23,853 nt of DNA from an uncultured Clostridia bacterium (GCA_937892735.1 CALBGL010000060.1:1-23853); one strand, 5' to 3'. Counted from the stretch's first letter, positions 16,742 to 23,513 are shown. The notes: generated by a model not told the origin, from the letters alone. Numbers and translations: made by a program.

Positions 16742-16770
16742 AGTATATCGCAAAAAACCAACCTTGTCAA
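16742..16770 (-). promoter_or_regulatory. Strong sigma-A type promoter of the sulfur operon
   Basis: On the - strand TTGACA (16770-16765) and TATACT (16747-16742) are separated by 17 bases, a near-consensus promoter. It drives the leader frame and metY-cysK-iscS-iscU. A palindrome overlaps the expected start point. Confidence 0.85.
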
Positions 16771-16890
16771 TAGGTTTATGTTTTTTTGAAAAGCGACACT
16801 ATGATTTGTGAGAAGGGTTCCATTTTGCTTCATTTCGTACGGAATCTCCAAAGTGAAGTGCATTGTTCAAAATGTACTCCCGCTGAAATA

Positions 16891-17255
16891 TTATCGCTCC
16901 CAACTGTCTCTGCTTTTTTTCTTGTTCTGTCTTTGCTGTGCCTGGTGTTGCTGCTTTCGGCGAATGAATTCCCGCACAGAGCGTACTTCCGCTTCCTCAT
17001 GGAGCAGATTTGCCATATCACAATTGCTGTCGTGCATCAGTATCGGATCGTATTTTTCACCATAGGCAGCTTCCACATGGTCAACGGCAGAGCGTTCCTT
17101 TTTCTCACGAACGGTAAGCCGTGCATCCATTAGCTCGGCGGCATCCATACCGACTGCTTCAAAGCTTCATCAAGCTCGACAGGATATTTTGCTTCCTGTT
17201 CGGACAGCTGCTTCTGAAGCGCATCCTCCAATGTGACGATTTCTTCCTTTACAAC
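16891..17255 (-). pseudogene. Broken gene of a mobile element, C-terminal part
   Basis: Two frames join to give one protein-like stretch on the - strand: KEEIVTLEDALQKQLSEQEA up to ELDEALKQ, then, after a shift, MDAAELMDARLTVREKKERS and on through EAAYGEKYDPILMHDSN to a basic Gln/Arg/Lys-rich tail, ending at the stop at 16891. The look and position suggest the end of a protein from an integrative conjugative element. I do not recognise its family with certainty; a relaxase tail is possible. No start is intact. It lies upstream of the sulfur operon in the same direction. Confidence 0.5.
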
Positions 17256-17271
17256 ACCCCTCGTACCAAGT

Positions 17272-17480
17272 TTATCGTTTTAGTCTGCATAAAAAGTCCT
17301 CCACTTCGTCAAAGCTCATGGAAGCAACGCTTGGAAAGACCTTTTCAAGTATCGCTCCTCCTGGATCAACCGCCGTGTCCTTGCTTTTCGCTCCTTATTA
17401 CGGTCACGCATCTCGGCTTCTTCCAATTTGTGCTTGACTTACAATAGTTTCTCTTCGTTTTCTGTTATATTCTTGTTCAT
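17272..17480 (-). pseudogene. Broken DUF3847-like gene of a conjugative element
   Basis: From ATG 17480 the frame reads MNKNITENEEKLL and meets a TAA. It carries on as VKHKLEEAEMRDRNKERKAR then TRRLI, and after another shift as GAILEKVFPSVASMSFDEVE and DFLCRLKR-stop. The basic coiled start followed by R-L-I...GAILE resembles DUF3847 proteins, small accessory proteins commonly found in Clostridia conjugative transposons. At least two lesions make it non-functional. It supports arrival of the sulfur island with, or next to, a mobile element. Confidence 0.5.
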
Positions 17481-17774
17481 AAAATCGGTAATGCCCTTAT
17501 AATGGTATAAATTGAATAGAGCCAAGTACTCGATCTTCAGGTATAATGTTAATCGCCAAATACAACAAATACCGAGGAGGAATATAATGGTTTACTCAAT
17601 ATTACACTAAGTCAGGAACGGATTTTGACTTAAAAGGACAGATTTTTCTGAAAAGTTGCGTATTTTGGCATATCGACGCTTTAAGTTGTCATACTTCGAA
17701 ATAGGCAATGAAGAAGGATTCTCTTATAATTAAGAAGGCACAGCGGTGACACTACGAAGGAGGAGGATCCAATC
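17481..17774. other. Intergenic junction between the island and host genes
   Basis: No credible gene is seen. A ribosome site AGGAGG before an ATG at 17587 opens a frame of only seven codons; the next frame can be read as WFTQYYTKSGTDFDLKGQ for a short way, so this may be the start of another lost gene. The last 75 bases hold the promoter of the next gene. No direct repeats or inverted ends matching the other side of the island (near 11,460-11,600) were found by eye. Confidence 0.4.
17702..17730 (+). promoter_or_regulatory. Probable promoter of the Y1/RAYT-like gene
   Basis: TATAAT at 17725-17730 is a perfect -10 box. TAGGCA at 17702-17707, with a 17-base spacer, is a partial -35 box. The ATG follows 44 bases later, preceded by GGAGGAGG. 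Confidence 0.5.
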
Positions 17775-18539
17775 ATGTCCAGAAAGGCGCGGAAACAGAG
17801 TCCGACCGGAATTCATCATATTTTGGTACAGGGCCCTCATCATGAGCAGATTTTTGCAGATGGAGAACAGAAGAGCCGATATTTGGAAACCATTCAGAAA
17901 TATCATGAACAGGGAAAGGTAAAACTATATGCGTACTGTATTTTAGATAATTCAGCGAATCTTCTCATCGAAGAGGCGGAGGATTCGGTGGCGCAGTTCA
18001 TGCGTAGAGTTGGAATTTCTTATGTTCATTGGTTTAACAGGACACATCAGAGAGAAGGGCCTTTGTTCCGGGACCGATATACCAGCCAGCCGGTTTCTTC
18101 CGACCAGGAATGTATGCGGATCATTCGGTTTATTCATCAGCTTCCGGTACGGATGGGCGTGGTGAGACGCATGGAAGATTATTATTGGAGCAGTTACCGG
18201 GCGTATCTCGATGATCGTAAGCAGATAGACACCGGGGAGCTGATGGGGCAGCTGGGGGACTGGGAATATGAACGATATATGCGAAACAATTGGCAGGATT
18301 CTTTTTTACGAGAAAAACCGCCGCGGTATTATCCGAGTGATGAGGAAGTGATAGAAACGATTTTGAAACGATTGGAAGGCCGTACTGTAGAAGATATGCA
18401 GAACATGGACGAACCAGAGCTGGAAAGAATATTGCGGCAACTGCGGTATCAGGATCATATCAGCATTGCGCAGTTATCTCGGGTGACACGCCTGAAGAAG
18501 AGCGTCATTCAACAGATAAGACCGGATCCGGAGGAATAA
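17775..18539 (+). CDS. Y1/RAYT-like transposase-family protein with a lost HUH motif
   Basis: This 254-residue protein belongs to the IS200/RAYT Y1 family: SPTGIHHILVQGPHHEQIF at the start, YAYCILDN, and later the conserved YVHWFNRTHQREGPLFRDRY, with the probable catalytic Tyr at 83. The metal-binding HUH motif, normally N-H-x-H after CLM/CIM, reads N59-S60-A61-N62 here, so both histidines are gone. The fold seems kept but nicking activity is doubtful. The C-terminal part (about 190-254) is an added helix-turn-helix-like region (DHISIAQLSRVTRLKKSVIQ), as in many clostridial members. No transposon ends are seen. It may be a domesticated DNA- or RNA-binding protein. Confidence 0.88.
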   Translation: MSRKARKQSPTGIHHILVQGPHHEQIFADGEQKSRYLETIQKYHEQGKVKLYAYCILDNSANLLIEEAEDSVAQFMRRVGISYVHWFNRTHQREGPLFRDRYTSQPVSSDQECMRIIRFIHQLPVRMGVVRRMEDYYWSSYRAYLDDRKQIDTGELMGQLGDWEYERYMRNNWQDSFLREKPPRYYPSDEEVIETILKRLEGRTVEDMQNMDEPELERILRQLRYQDHISIAQLSRVTRLKKSVIQQIRPDPEE

Positions 18540-18570
18540 TAACAGACATTCCATGACAAGCTATGGATAG

Positions 18571-18598
18571 TGCCGATGTGGTTCTTTGGGCATCGGCA
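18571..18598 (+). repeat. Perfect hairpin after the RAYT-like gene
   Basis: TGCCGATG (18571-18578) pairs with CATCGGCA (18591-18598) around a 12-base loop. No T tract follows, so it is not a normal terminator. RAYT genes are known to lie next to REP hairpins, and this could be such a partner, but only one copy is visible. Confidence 0.45.
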
Positions 18599-18622
18599 AG
18601 ATTGGATAAGGAGGATACCACA

Positions 18623-18838
18623 GTGGGTAAAATCAAAGAAAATGTGGGATTACTGGATGCGTATTTGCGTCTTACGCTGGGGTTTACCATGTTAGGCCTG
18701 GGAACGCGTCATAAGATCCCTTTCGTGGTCTTGTTGGGCAGTATGAAAATCGCGGAAGGCGTAACGAGATTTTGTCCTATTTTGTCCTGGTTGGATAAGG
18801 ATACACTGCATTGGAAGTGCGGCGGTATACAGGAGTAA
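18623..18838 (+). CDS. DUF2892 (YgaP-like) small membrane protein
   Basis: This is a 71-residue protein with the DUF2892 pattern: KENVGLLDAYLRLTLG, then two short hydrophobic segments (about residues 14-30 and 34-50) with a turn, ending RFCPILSWL. It is probably an inner-membrane protein of unknown role; in other proteins this domain is fused to rhodanese. The GTG at 18623 is fixed by AAGGAGG eight bases upstream, and the N-terminus then matches the family. An ATG at 18563 in the same frame lies inside a hairpin region and has no ribosome site. Confidence 0.85.
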   Translation: MGKIKENVGLLDAYLRLTLGFTMLGLGTRHKIPFVVLLGSMKIAEGVTRFCPILSWLDKDTLHWKCGGIQE

Positions 18839-18844
18839 TCAGTC

Positions 18845-18874
18845 AAGGTGCAGAAGGAAACTCCTCTGCACTTT
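18845..18874 (+). terminator. Hairpin after the DUF2892 gene
   Basis: AAGGTGCAGA pairs with TCTGCACTTT with one wobble, and the pairing can extend inward (GGA with TCC) past a bulged A. It lies six bases after the stop. The T run is short (TTTG), so termination may be partial. Confidence 0.55.
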
Positions 18875-18902
18875 GTGTACTTATTTTATGAGGAGGAAGT
18901 TT

Positions 18903-19736
18903 ATGAGAACATATTCACAGGATCGGGAACTGGGCAAAGGCGTATTGCAGGGATATCTCCATCTAAAGTATCAATTGGAAGAAGAAAGGCGGAAATTATT
19001 ACAGGCACAGAATAAACAGGCATCTCCACCGGTTTTGCATCTGGAATACGAAAGAGTAGCGGAAAGCGCGCGATATCGCGCGTCGGAACAGGAGATCATC
19101 GACGTTCTAGTGTTAGAAGATCAGGTAGAAAGCCTGCAGAGTCGTCTGGATCAGTACGACAGCCGGGTTCGTGATACCGTCGCGCAGATGCCGGATGTAT
19201 CGGGCAGGTTGATCGAAGGATATTATTTGCGGCAAATGAATTGGGAGAAATGCGCGGAGTGTATCGGCTGTAGTGAAAGCGGAGGATATTTTCATAAACT
19301 GAAAACACGGGCCTACGAGGATTTTTGGAATACATATCAAAAGCTGATGGGGCATACTGGTTTTCTCAATCAGGCTAAGGAATGCAGAATGTGGAAGATT
19401 CACTATGCCAGACTATGTAAGGCAGGGAAAATGACAGAGGAAGAAGCGAGAATGGCGCTGCGAAATAAAATGCATCTTTCTATACGTCAGATTCAGAAAT
19501 TGCTGCGTCTCTTGAAACTGATCCCTGAGCTGCAACGGGAATTGTCCACGGGACATATCTGTCTGACAGCCGCCTATCATTTGTCTTTTCTGCGCGAGGA
19601 CTATCAGCATCAGTTGGTGGAGATGATACGGCGGGAAGGAATCCAGATTTCAATTTATCAGGCGAAACAGCTGCGAAAACTGACTTTTTCGGAATGGTTT
19701 CACAGGGATCCGGTTATGAAGATCTTGCAGGGATAA
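18903..19736 (+). CDS. Putative DNA-binding protein: sigma-region-4/ArpU-like part joined to ParB-like HTH
   Basis: This 277-residue protein has no family that I can name for the whole. Residues 18-95 are charged and helical, probably a coiled coil. Residues 100-142 (GRLIEGYYLRQMNWEKCAEC to KLKTRAYEDFW) look like the helix-turn-helix of sigma-70 region 4 or phage ArpU-type activators. Residues 165-262 contain SIRQIQKLLRLLKLIPELQR then STGHICLTAAYHLSFL, the helix-turn-helix of ParB/KorB proteins from mobile elements, without the ParB N-terminal CTPase domain. AGGAGG at 18891-18896 fixes the ATG at 18903; an upstream ATG at 18873 is inside the hairpin. It could be a leftover regulator of an integrated element. 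Confidence 0.75.
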   Translation: MRTYSQDRELGKGVLQGYLHLKYQLEEERRKLLQAQNKQASPPVLHLEYERVAESARYRASEQEIIDVLVLEDQVESLQSRLDQYDSRVRDTVAQMPDVSGRLIEGYYLRQMNWEKCAECIGCSESGGYFHKLKTRAYEDFWNTYQKLMGHTGFLNQAKECRMWKIHYARLCKAGKMTEEEARMALRNKMHLSIRQIQKLLRLLKLIPELQRELSTGHICLTAAYHLSFLREDYQHQLVEMIRREGIQISIYQAKQLRKLTFSEWFHRDPVMKILQG

Positions 19737-19751
19737 AATATGGACGGATTC

Positions 19752-19781
19752 TTGTCAAAAATAAGGTCGATATGGTATAAT
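19752..19781 (+). promoter_or_regulatory. Promoter upstream of pyrE
   Basis: TTGTCA (19752-19757) and TATAAT (19776-19781) are 18 bases apart. Transcription would begin near 19,788, leaving a leader of about 140 bases before pyrE. An inverted repeat GGTGTGG/CCACACC (19783-19789 and 19821-19827) starts right at the initiation point. Confidence 0.65.
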
Positions 19782-19902
19782 AGGTGTGGCTTGACAGTTT
19801 TTTATGCCGTAGCAATTGAACCACACCTTGAGTTTATCGCCAAGGGGCGTCAAACTCCGACGGGAATCTGGCTGCGGTATAATGGCGTGGCTTACCAGTT
19901 TT
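19774..19902 (+). repeat. Imperfect direct repeat in the pyrE 5' region
   Basis: A unit beginning GGTATAAT, then G-G-T/C-GTGGCTT and CAGTTTT, occurs at about 19774-19801 and again at 19876-19902, some 102 bases apart. Both copies carry TATAAT, so it may be a duplicated promoter or binding region. Confidence 0.6.
19830..19857 (+). promoter_or_regulatory. Leader RNA hairpin before pyrE
   Basis: GAGTTT pairs with AAACTC, and inside it CGCC pairs with GGCG around an AAGG loop, with a 2x2 internal loop between the two helices. It could be capped by a longer pairing of CCACACC (19821-19827) with GGCGTGG (19884-19890). It does not resemble the PyrR binding loop or a riboswitch class that I can name. 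Confidence 0.5.
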
Positions 19903-19928
19903 CACGTTGCTATAAAGGAGGAATTCAG

Positions 19929-20579
19929 ATGGATTATAAGAAAGAATTTATCAAGTTTATGTGTGAATCCGGTGTTCTTACGTTTGGGGAGTTTACGCTG
20001 AAGAGTGGACGGAAGGCTCCTTATTTTGTGAATACAGGGAATTATCGGACAGGAAAACAGATTGCAAAATTGGGAGAGTTCTATGCGGCCTGTATGGAAC
20101 AGCATGGTTTGCAGCCGCAGGTACTTTTTGGCCCGGCTTATAAGGGAATTCCTCTGTGTATTGCTGCGGCTTCTGCACTTGCTACGAAATATGACCGAGA
20201 CGTGGAATATTGTTTCAATCGGAAGGAAGCAAAGGATCATGGCGAAGGCGGTGTTCTGGTCGGACATAAACTCGTGGATGGAGACCGTGTAGTCATTACG
20301 GAAGATGTTATTACCTCGGGTGCTGCCGTCAGAGAGACGATGCCGATCATCCAGGCCGCGGCCAATGTGGAGCTTCTGGGAATGGTGATCTCAGTGGACC
20401 GTATGGAGAGAGGAAAGGGCGAACTTTCTGCGGTGCAGGAAGTAGACCGCGACTTTGGCCTTAAGGTGTACCCGATTGTTACCATTCAGGATATCATAGA
20501 GTGCCTGCGGAATGGGGAAGTGCCAGGAGGAGAGTATTTGGATAAAATGATTCAGTATCGAAAGGAGTATGGTGTATAA
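19929..20579 (+). CDS. pyrE: Orotate phosphoribosyltransferase
   Basis: PyrE joins orotate to PRPP to form OMP in pyrimidine synthesis. The 216-residue protein has the family start FGEFTLKSGRKAPYFVNTG and the PRPP-binding loop VVITEDVITSGAAVRET at about residues 119-136. The ATG at 19929 is fixed by AAGGAGG (19915-19921). The frame is open back to 19740, but that part holds the promoter and hairpins and does not match PyrE. It stands apart from other pyr genes and ends at a strong terminator, so it is transcribed alone or with little else. Confidence 0.95.
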   Translation: MDYKKEFIKFMCESGVLTFGEFTLKSGRKAPYFVNTGNYRTGKQIAKLGEFYAACMEQHGLQPQVLFGPAYKGIPLCIAAASALATKYDRDVEYCFNRKEAKDHGEGGVLVGHKLVDGDRVVITEDVITSGAAVRETMPIIQAAANVELLGMVISVDRMERGKGELSAVQEVDRDFGLKVYPIVTIQDIIECLRNGEVPGGEYLDKMIQYRKEYGV

Positions 20580-20620
20580 TCTATCTTCTTCATAAAGGAA
20601 GAGTGTAAGGGAAATAGTGA

Positions 20621-20656
20621 AAAGGGATGGCCTTTATAGGAAAGCGCCATCCCTTT
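20621..20656 (+). terminator. Rho-independent terminator after pyrE
   Basis: AAAGGGATGGC pairs perfectly with GCCATCCCTTT around a 14-base loop and is followed by a T-rich tail (CTTGTG after TTT). It lies 42 bases past the pyrE stop. Confidence 0.85.
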
Positions 20657-20675
20657 CTTGTGCAAATTAAATAGA

Positions 20676-20716
20676 CATATCAAAATGGGCATAGGAGACA
20701 TGCATTTTTTGATATG
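20676..20716. repeat. Inverted repeat upstream of adhE
   Basis: CATATCAAAA (20676-20685) pairs with TTTTGATATG (20707-20716) across a 21-base loop. The right arm covers the probable -35 box of adhE, so it might bind a regulator as DNA. Confidence 0.4.
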
Positions 20717-20737
20717 TTCAAGACGGGCTTTTATTGT
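20709..20737 (+). promoter_or_regulatory. Probable adhE promoter
   Basis: TTGATA (20709-20714) and TATTGT (20732-20737) are spaced by 17 bases. The -10 box is a 4 of 6 match. A Rex-like site overlaps it and continues downstream. Confidence 0.5.
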
Positions 20738-20751
20738 TAAAATAATAACGA
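20734..20751. promoter_or_regulatory. Rex-like redox operator of adhE
   Basis: TTGTTAA-AATA-ATAACGA matches the clostridial Rex consensus TTGTTAA-N4-TTAACAA with a perfect left half and 5 of 7 in the right. Rex represses adhE in other Clostridia and lets go when NADH is high, which fits an enzyme that re-oxidises NADH. Confidence 0.6.
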
Positions 20752-20768
20752 ATCGGAGATCCGATTCG
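20749..20768. promoter_or_regulatory. Perfect 20-base palindrome before adhE
   Basis: CGAATCGGA and TCCGATTCG flank a two-base centre. It overlaps the end of the Rex-like site and ends 32 bases before the ATG. It could be a second operator or a hairpin at the mRNA 5' end. Confidence 0.6.
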
Positions 20769-20800
20769 AATCCAGCAAGAAAAGGATGGAGATTGAACCT

Positions 20801-23404
20801 ATGGCAAAGCAAGTAGAGAATATGCAGACAGTCGATGTAGGCGCGATGATCGATCAACTGGTCGCAAACGCGGAAAAGGCATTGGAAGAATACATGTCCA
20901 TGACGCAGGAGCAGGTGGATGAGATTGTGCATGCTATGGCTTTGGCAGGACTGGATCAGCATATGTATCTGGCGCAATTGGCTTACGACGAGACGAAGCG
21001 CGGCGTAATGGAAGACAAAGTCATTAAGAACCTGTTTGCGACGGAATATATCTGGCATAATATTAAAAAGCAAAAGACCGTGGGTGTCATTGATGAGAAT
21101 GACATGGAAGGCTATGTGGAGATTGCGGAACCCGTCGGCGTGGTTGCGGGCGTGACCCCAGTGACGAATCCCACATCTACGACAATGTTCAAATCGTTGA
21201 TTTGTGTGAAGACTCGTAATCCAATCATCTTTGCGTTTCATCCCAGCGCGCAGAAGTGTTCCGCGGAGGCGGCGAGAATCTTAAGGGACGCGGCAGTTCA
21301 GCATGGCGCGCCTAAGTATTGTATCCAGTGGGTCGAGGTACCTTCCATGGATGCTACAATGGGACTGATGAACCATCCGGGAGTTTCCATGATTCTGGCA
21401 ACCGGCGGTTCCGGCATGGTAAAGTCCGCGTATAGTGCCGGGAAGCCGGCACTTGGCGTAGGACCGGGTAACGTACCCTGTTATATCCATAAAAATGTGG
21501 ATGTACGTCGTGCCTGCACGGATCTGATGATTTCCAAGACATTTGATAACGGTATGATCTGTGCTTCCGAGCAAGCAGTGATTGTGGATCAGGAAATTAA
21601 GGATGAGTTTGAATCTTTTATGAAGGCGAACAACTGTTATTTCCTGAATCCGGAAGAGGTGGAGAAGGTCACCAAGTATGTGATCAATCTAGACAAGATG
21701 GCGGTCAATCCCGCGGTGGTTGGACAGCCTGCAGAGAAGATTGCCGCCGCCGCCGGGGTTCAAGTACCGGCCAAAACCAAGATTCTTCTGGCTCCGCTGC
21801 CGTATCCGTCAAGAGAGTACCCGTTGTCTCTGGAGAAGCTATCCCCGGTATTGGCATATTTTGTTTCGGAAAATGAGGAGCAGGGATTTGCCTATGCGAA
21901 GAAGATGCTGGAATTAGGCGGCCTGGGTCATTCTGCGGTCATCCATTCTAACGATAATGATCTGTGTGTGCGTTACGGAGAAGAGATGAAGGTAGGACGT
22001 ATCATCGTGAATTCTCCTTCTTCTCAGGGCGCGATTGGAGATATTTATAATACCAATACGCCGTCTCTGACGTTGGGATGCGGTTCTTTTGGCCACAATT
22101 CCACCACATCGAATGTATCTTCGGTCAATCTGATCAATAAAAAGCGAGTCGCGAAGCGGAGGGTAAATATGCAGTGGTTTAAGATTCCGCCGAAAATCTA
22201 TTTTGAGAAGGATTCTGTGCAGTATCTGGAAGTCATGCCGGATATCAGCCGGGCATTCATCGTATCGGATCCTTCGATGGTGAAACTGGGATATGTGGAT
22301 AAGCTCCTGTTCTATTTAAGAAGAAGAGCAAGCTATTGCCATTGTGAGATCTTTTCGGAGGTAGAGCCGGATCCTTCCGTGGAGACGATCATGCGCGGCG
22401 TACAGTCCATGCGCAATTTCCAGCCGGATGTAATCATCGCTCTGGGCGGTGGTTCCGCCATCGATGCGGCGAAGGGGATGTGGCTCTTCTATGAGCATCC
22501 GGATACCAGCTTCGATGGGTTGCGTCTGAAGTTTATGGATATCCGCAAGAGAGCGTTCCATTTCCCCAATCTGGGTAAGAAGACCAAGATGGTCGCGATC
22601 CCGACGACCAGCGGTACCGGTTCCGAAGTGACTTCTTTCTCCGTCATTACGGATAAGAAAAATGGAAATATCAAGTATCCGCTGGCGGATTACGAGCTGA
22701 CGCCAGATGTAGCCATTATCGATCCGCAGTTTGTTTTGACCATGCCGAAGAGCATTACGGCAGACACCGGTATGGACGTGCTGACGCATGCGATCGAGGC
22801 GTATGTTTCGGTCATGGCATCGGATTATACAGACGGACTGGCGATTCATGCTATCGAGCTGGTTTTCAAGTACTTGCACCGCAGCTATAGTAATCCGCAG
22901 GATGAAGAGGCCAGGGAAAAGATGCATAATGCGTCTTGTATCGCGGGTATGGCATTCAGCAACGCGTTCCTGGGGATTAACCACTCCATGGCACACAAGC
23001 TGGGCGGCGAATACCATATTCCGCATGGCCGCGCCAACTCCGTATTGCTGCCCTATGTGATCGAATATAATGCGCAGAAGCCCACGAAGTTTACGATTTT
23101 CCCCAAGTACAGTGAGTTTATCGCTACGGAGCGGTATGCGCAGATTGCTCGGTATCTGAATCTGGGTGGCAACACGATCGAGGAGCAGGTGAAGAATCTG
23201 ATTCAGGCGATTCGTGATCTGAGTAAGAGCCTGAACGAGCCTCAGACCATCAAGGAGTGTGGTGTGGATGAGAAGACGTTTATGGACGGCCTGCATGGTC
23301 TGGCGATACGCGCGTTTGAAGACCAGTGTACGACGGCGAATCCCAGATACCCCCTGATTGAAGAAATCGAGGAAATCTATCGGAAGGCCTATTACGGCGA
23401 GTAA
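20801..23404 (+). CDS. adhE: Bifunctional acetaldehyde-CoA/alcohol dehydrogenase
   Basis: AdhE reduces acetyl-CoA to acetaldehyde and then ethanol, using two NADH, and is the main ethanol route of many anaerobes; it forms long spirosome filaments. The 867-residue protein has an N-terminal CoA-acylating aldehyde dehydrogenase (catalytic Cys254 in NGMICASEQAV). A linker near 450 leads to a C-terminal iron-type alcohol dehydrogenase, with the NAD site GGGSAIDAAKGMW near 548 and iron-binding histidines in GINHSMAHKLGG and HIPHGRAN near 725-745. GGAG nine bases upstream selects the ATG at 20801; the ATG at 20786 overlaps that ribosome site. It stands alone between two terminators. Confidence 0.97.
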   Translation: MAKQVENMQTVDVGAMIDQLVANAEKALEEYMSMTQEQVDEIVHAMALAGLDQHMYLAQLAYDETKRGVMEDKVIKNLFATEYIWHNIKKQKTVGVIDENDMEGYVEIAEPVGVVAGVTPVTNPTSTTMFKSLICVKTRNPIIFAFHPSAQKCSAEAARILRDAAVQHGAPKYCIQWVEVPSMDATMGLMNHPGVSMILATGGSGMVKSAYSAGKPALGVGPGNVPCYIHKNVDVRRACTDLMISKTFDNGMICASEQAVIVDQEIKDEFESFMKANNCYFLNPEEVEKVTKYVINLDKMAVNPAVVGQPAEKIAAAAGVQVPAKTKILLAPLPYPSREYPLSLEKLSPVLAYFVSENEEQGFAYAKKMLELGGLGHSAVIHSNDNDLCVRYGEEMKVGRIIVNSPSSQGAIGDIYNTNTPSLTLGCGSFGHNSTTSNVSSVNLINKKRVAKRRVNMQWFKIPPKIYFEKDSVQYLEVMPDISRAFIVSDPSMVKLGYVDKLLFYLRRRASYCHCEIFSEVEPDPSVETIMRGVQSMRNFQPDVIIALGGGSAIDAAKGMWLFYEHPDTSFDGLRLKFMDIRKRAFHFPNLGKKTKMVAIPTTSGTGSEVTSFSVITDKKNGNIKYPLADYELTPDVAIIDPQFVLTMPKSITADTGMDVLTHAIEAYVSVMASDYTDGLAIHAIELVFKYLHRSYSNPQDEEAREKMHNASCIAGMAFSNAFLGINHSMAHKLGGEYHIPHGRANSVLLPYVIEYNAQKPTKFTIFPKYSEFIATERYAQIARYLNLGGNTIEEQVKNLIQAIRDLSKSLNEPQTIKECGVDEKTFMDGLHGLAIRAFEDQCTTANPRYPLIEEIEEIYRKAYYGE

Positions 23405-23415
23405 GCAGATATAGA

Positions 23416-23455
23416 CGAGGAACTTCTGACTTTCGAGAGAGTCAGAAGTTCCTCG
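23416..23455 (+). terminator. Rho-independent terminator after adhE
   Basis: A perfect 16-base stem (CGAGGAACTTCTGACT with its complement) with an 8-base loop is followed by ATTCTTTTCTT. It lies 11 bases past the adhE stop. Confidence 0.92.
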
Positions 23456-23513
23456 ATTCTTTTCTTAAAATGAGGGAGAATGTATTTTTAGAAAAAAGAT
23501 TTTCAAAAAAGTG

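Noticed and set aside
16459..16863. 134-residue frame on the - strand ahead of metY
   Set aside because: It runs through the promoter and operator of the sulfur operon and is in a different frame from the leader peptide with the good ribosome site.
11460..17774. Attachment-site repeats or insertion sequence ends bounding the sulfur island
   Set aside because: Comparing the two ends by eye gave no direct or inverted repeat longer than a few bases.
19791..19819. TTGACA as the -35 of a second pyrE promoter
   Set aside because: The sequence 17 bases downstream (AATTGA) is not a usable -10 box.
19740..19928. 64-residue N-terminal extension of pyrE
   Set aside because: It contains a promoter and hairpins, does not look like PyrE, and the ATG at 19929 has a strong ribosome site.
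22316..23296. 326-residue frame opposite adhE
   Set aside because: It is a shadow of the highly biased adhE codons, with no ribosome site and no family resemblance.
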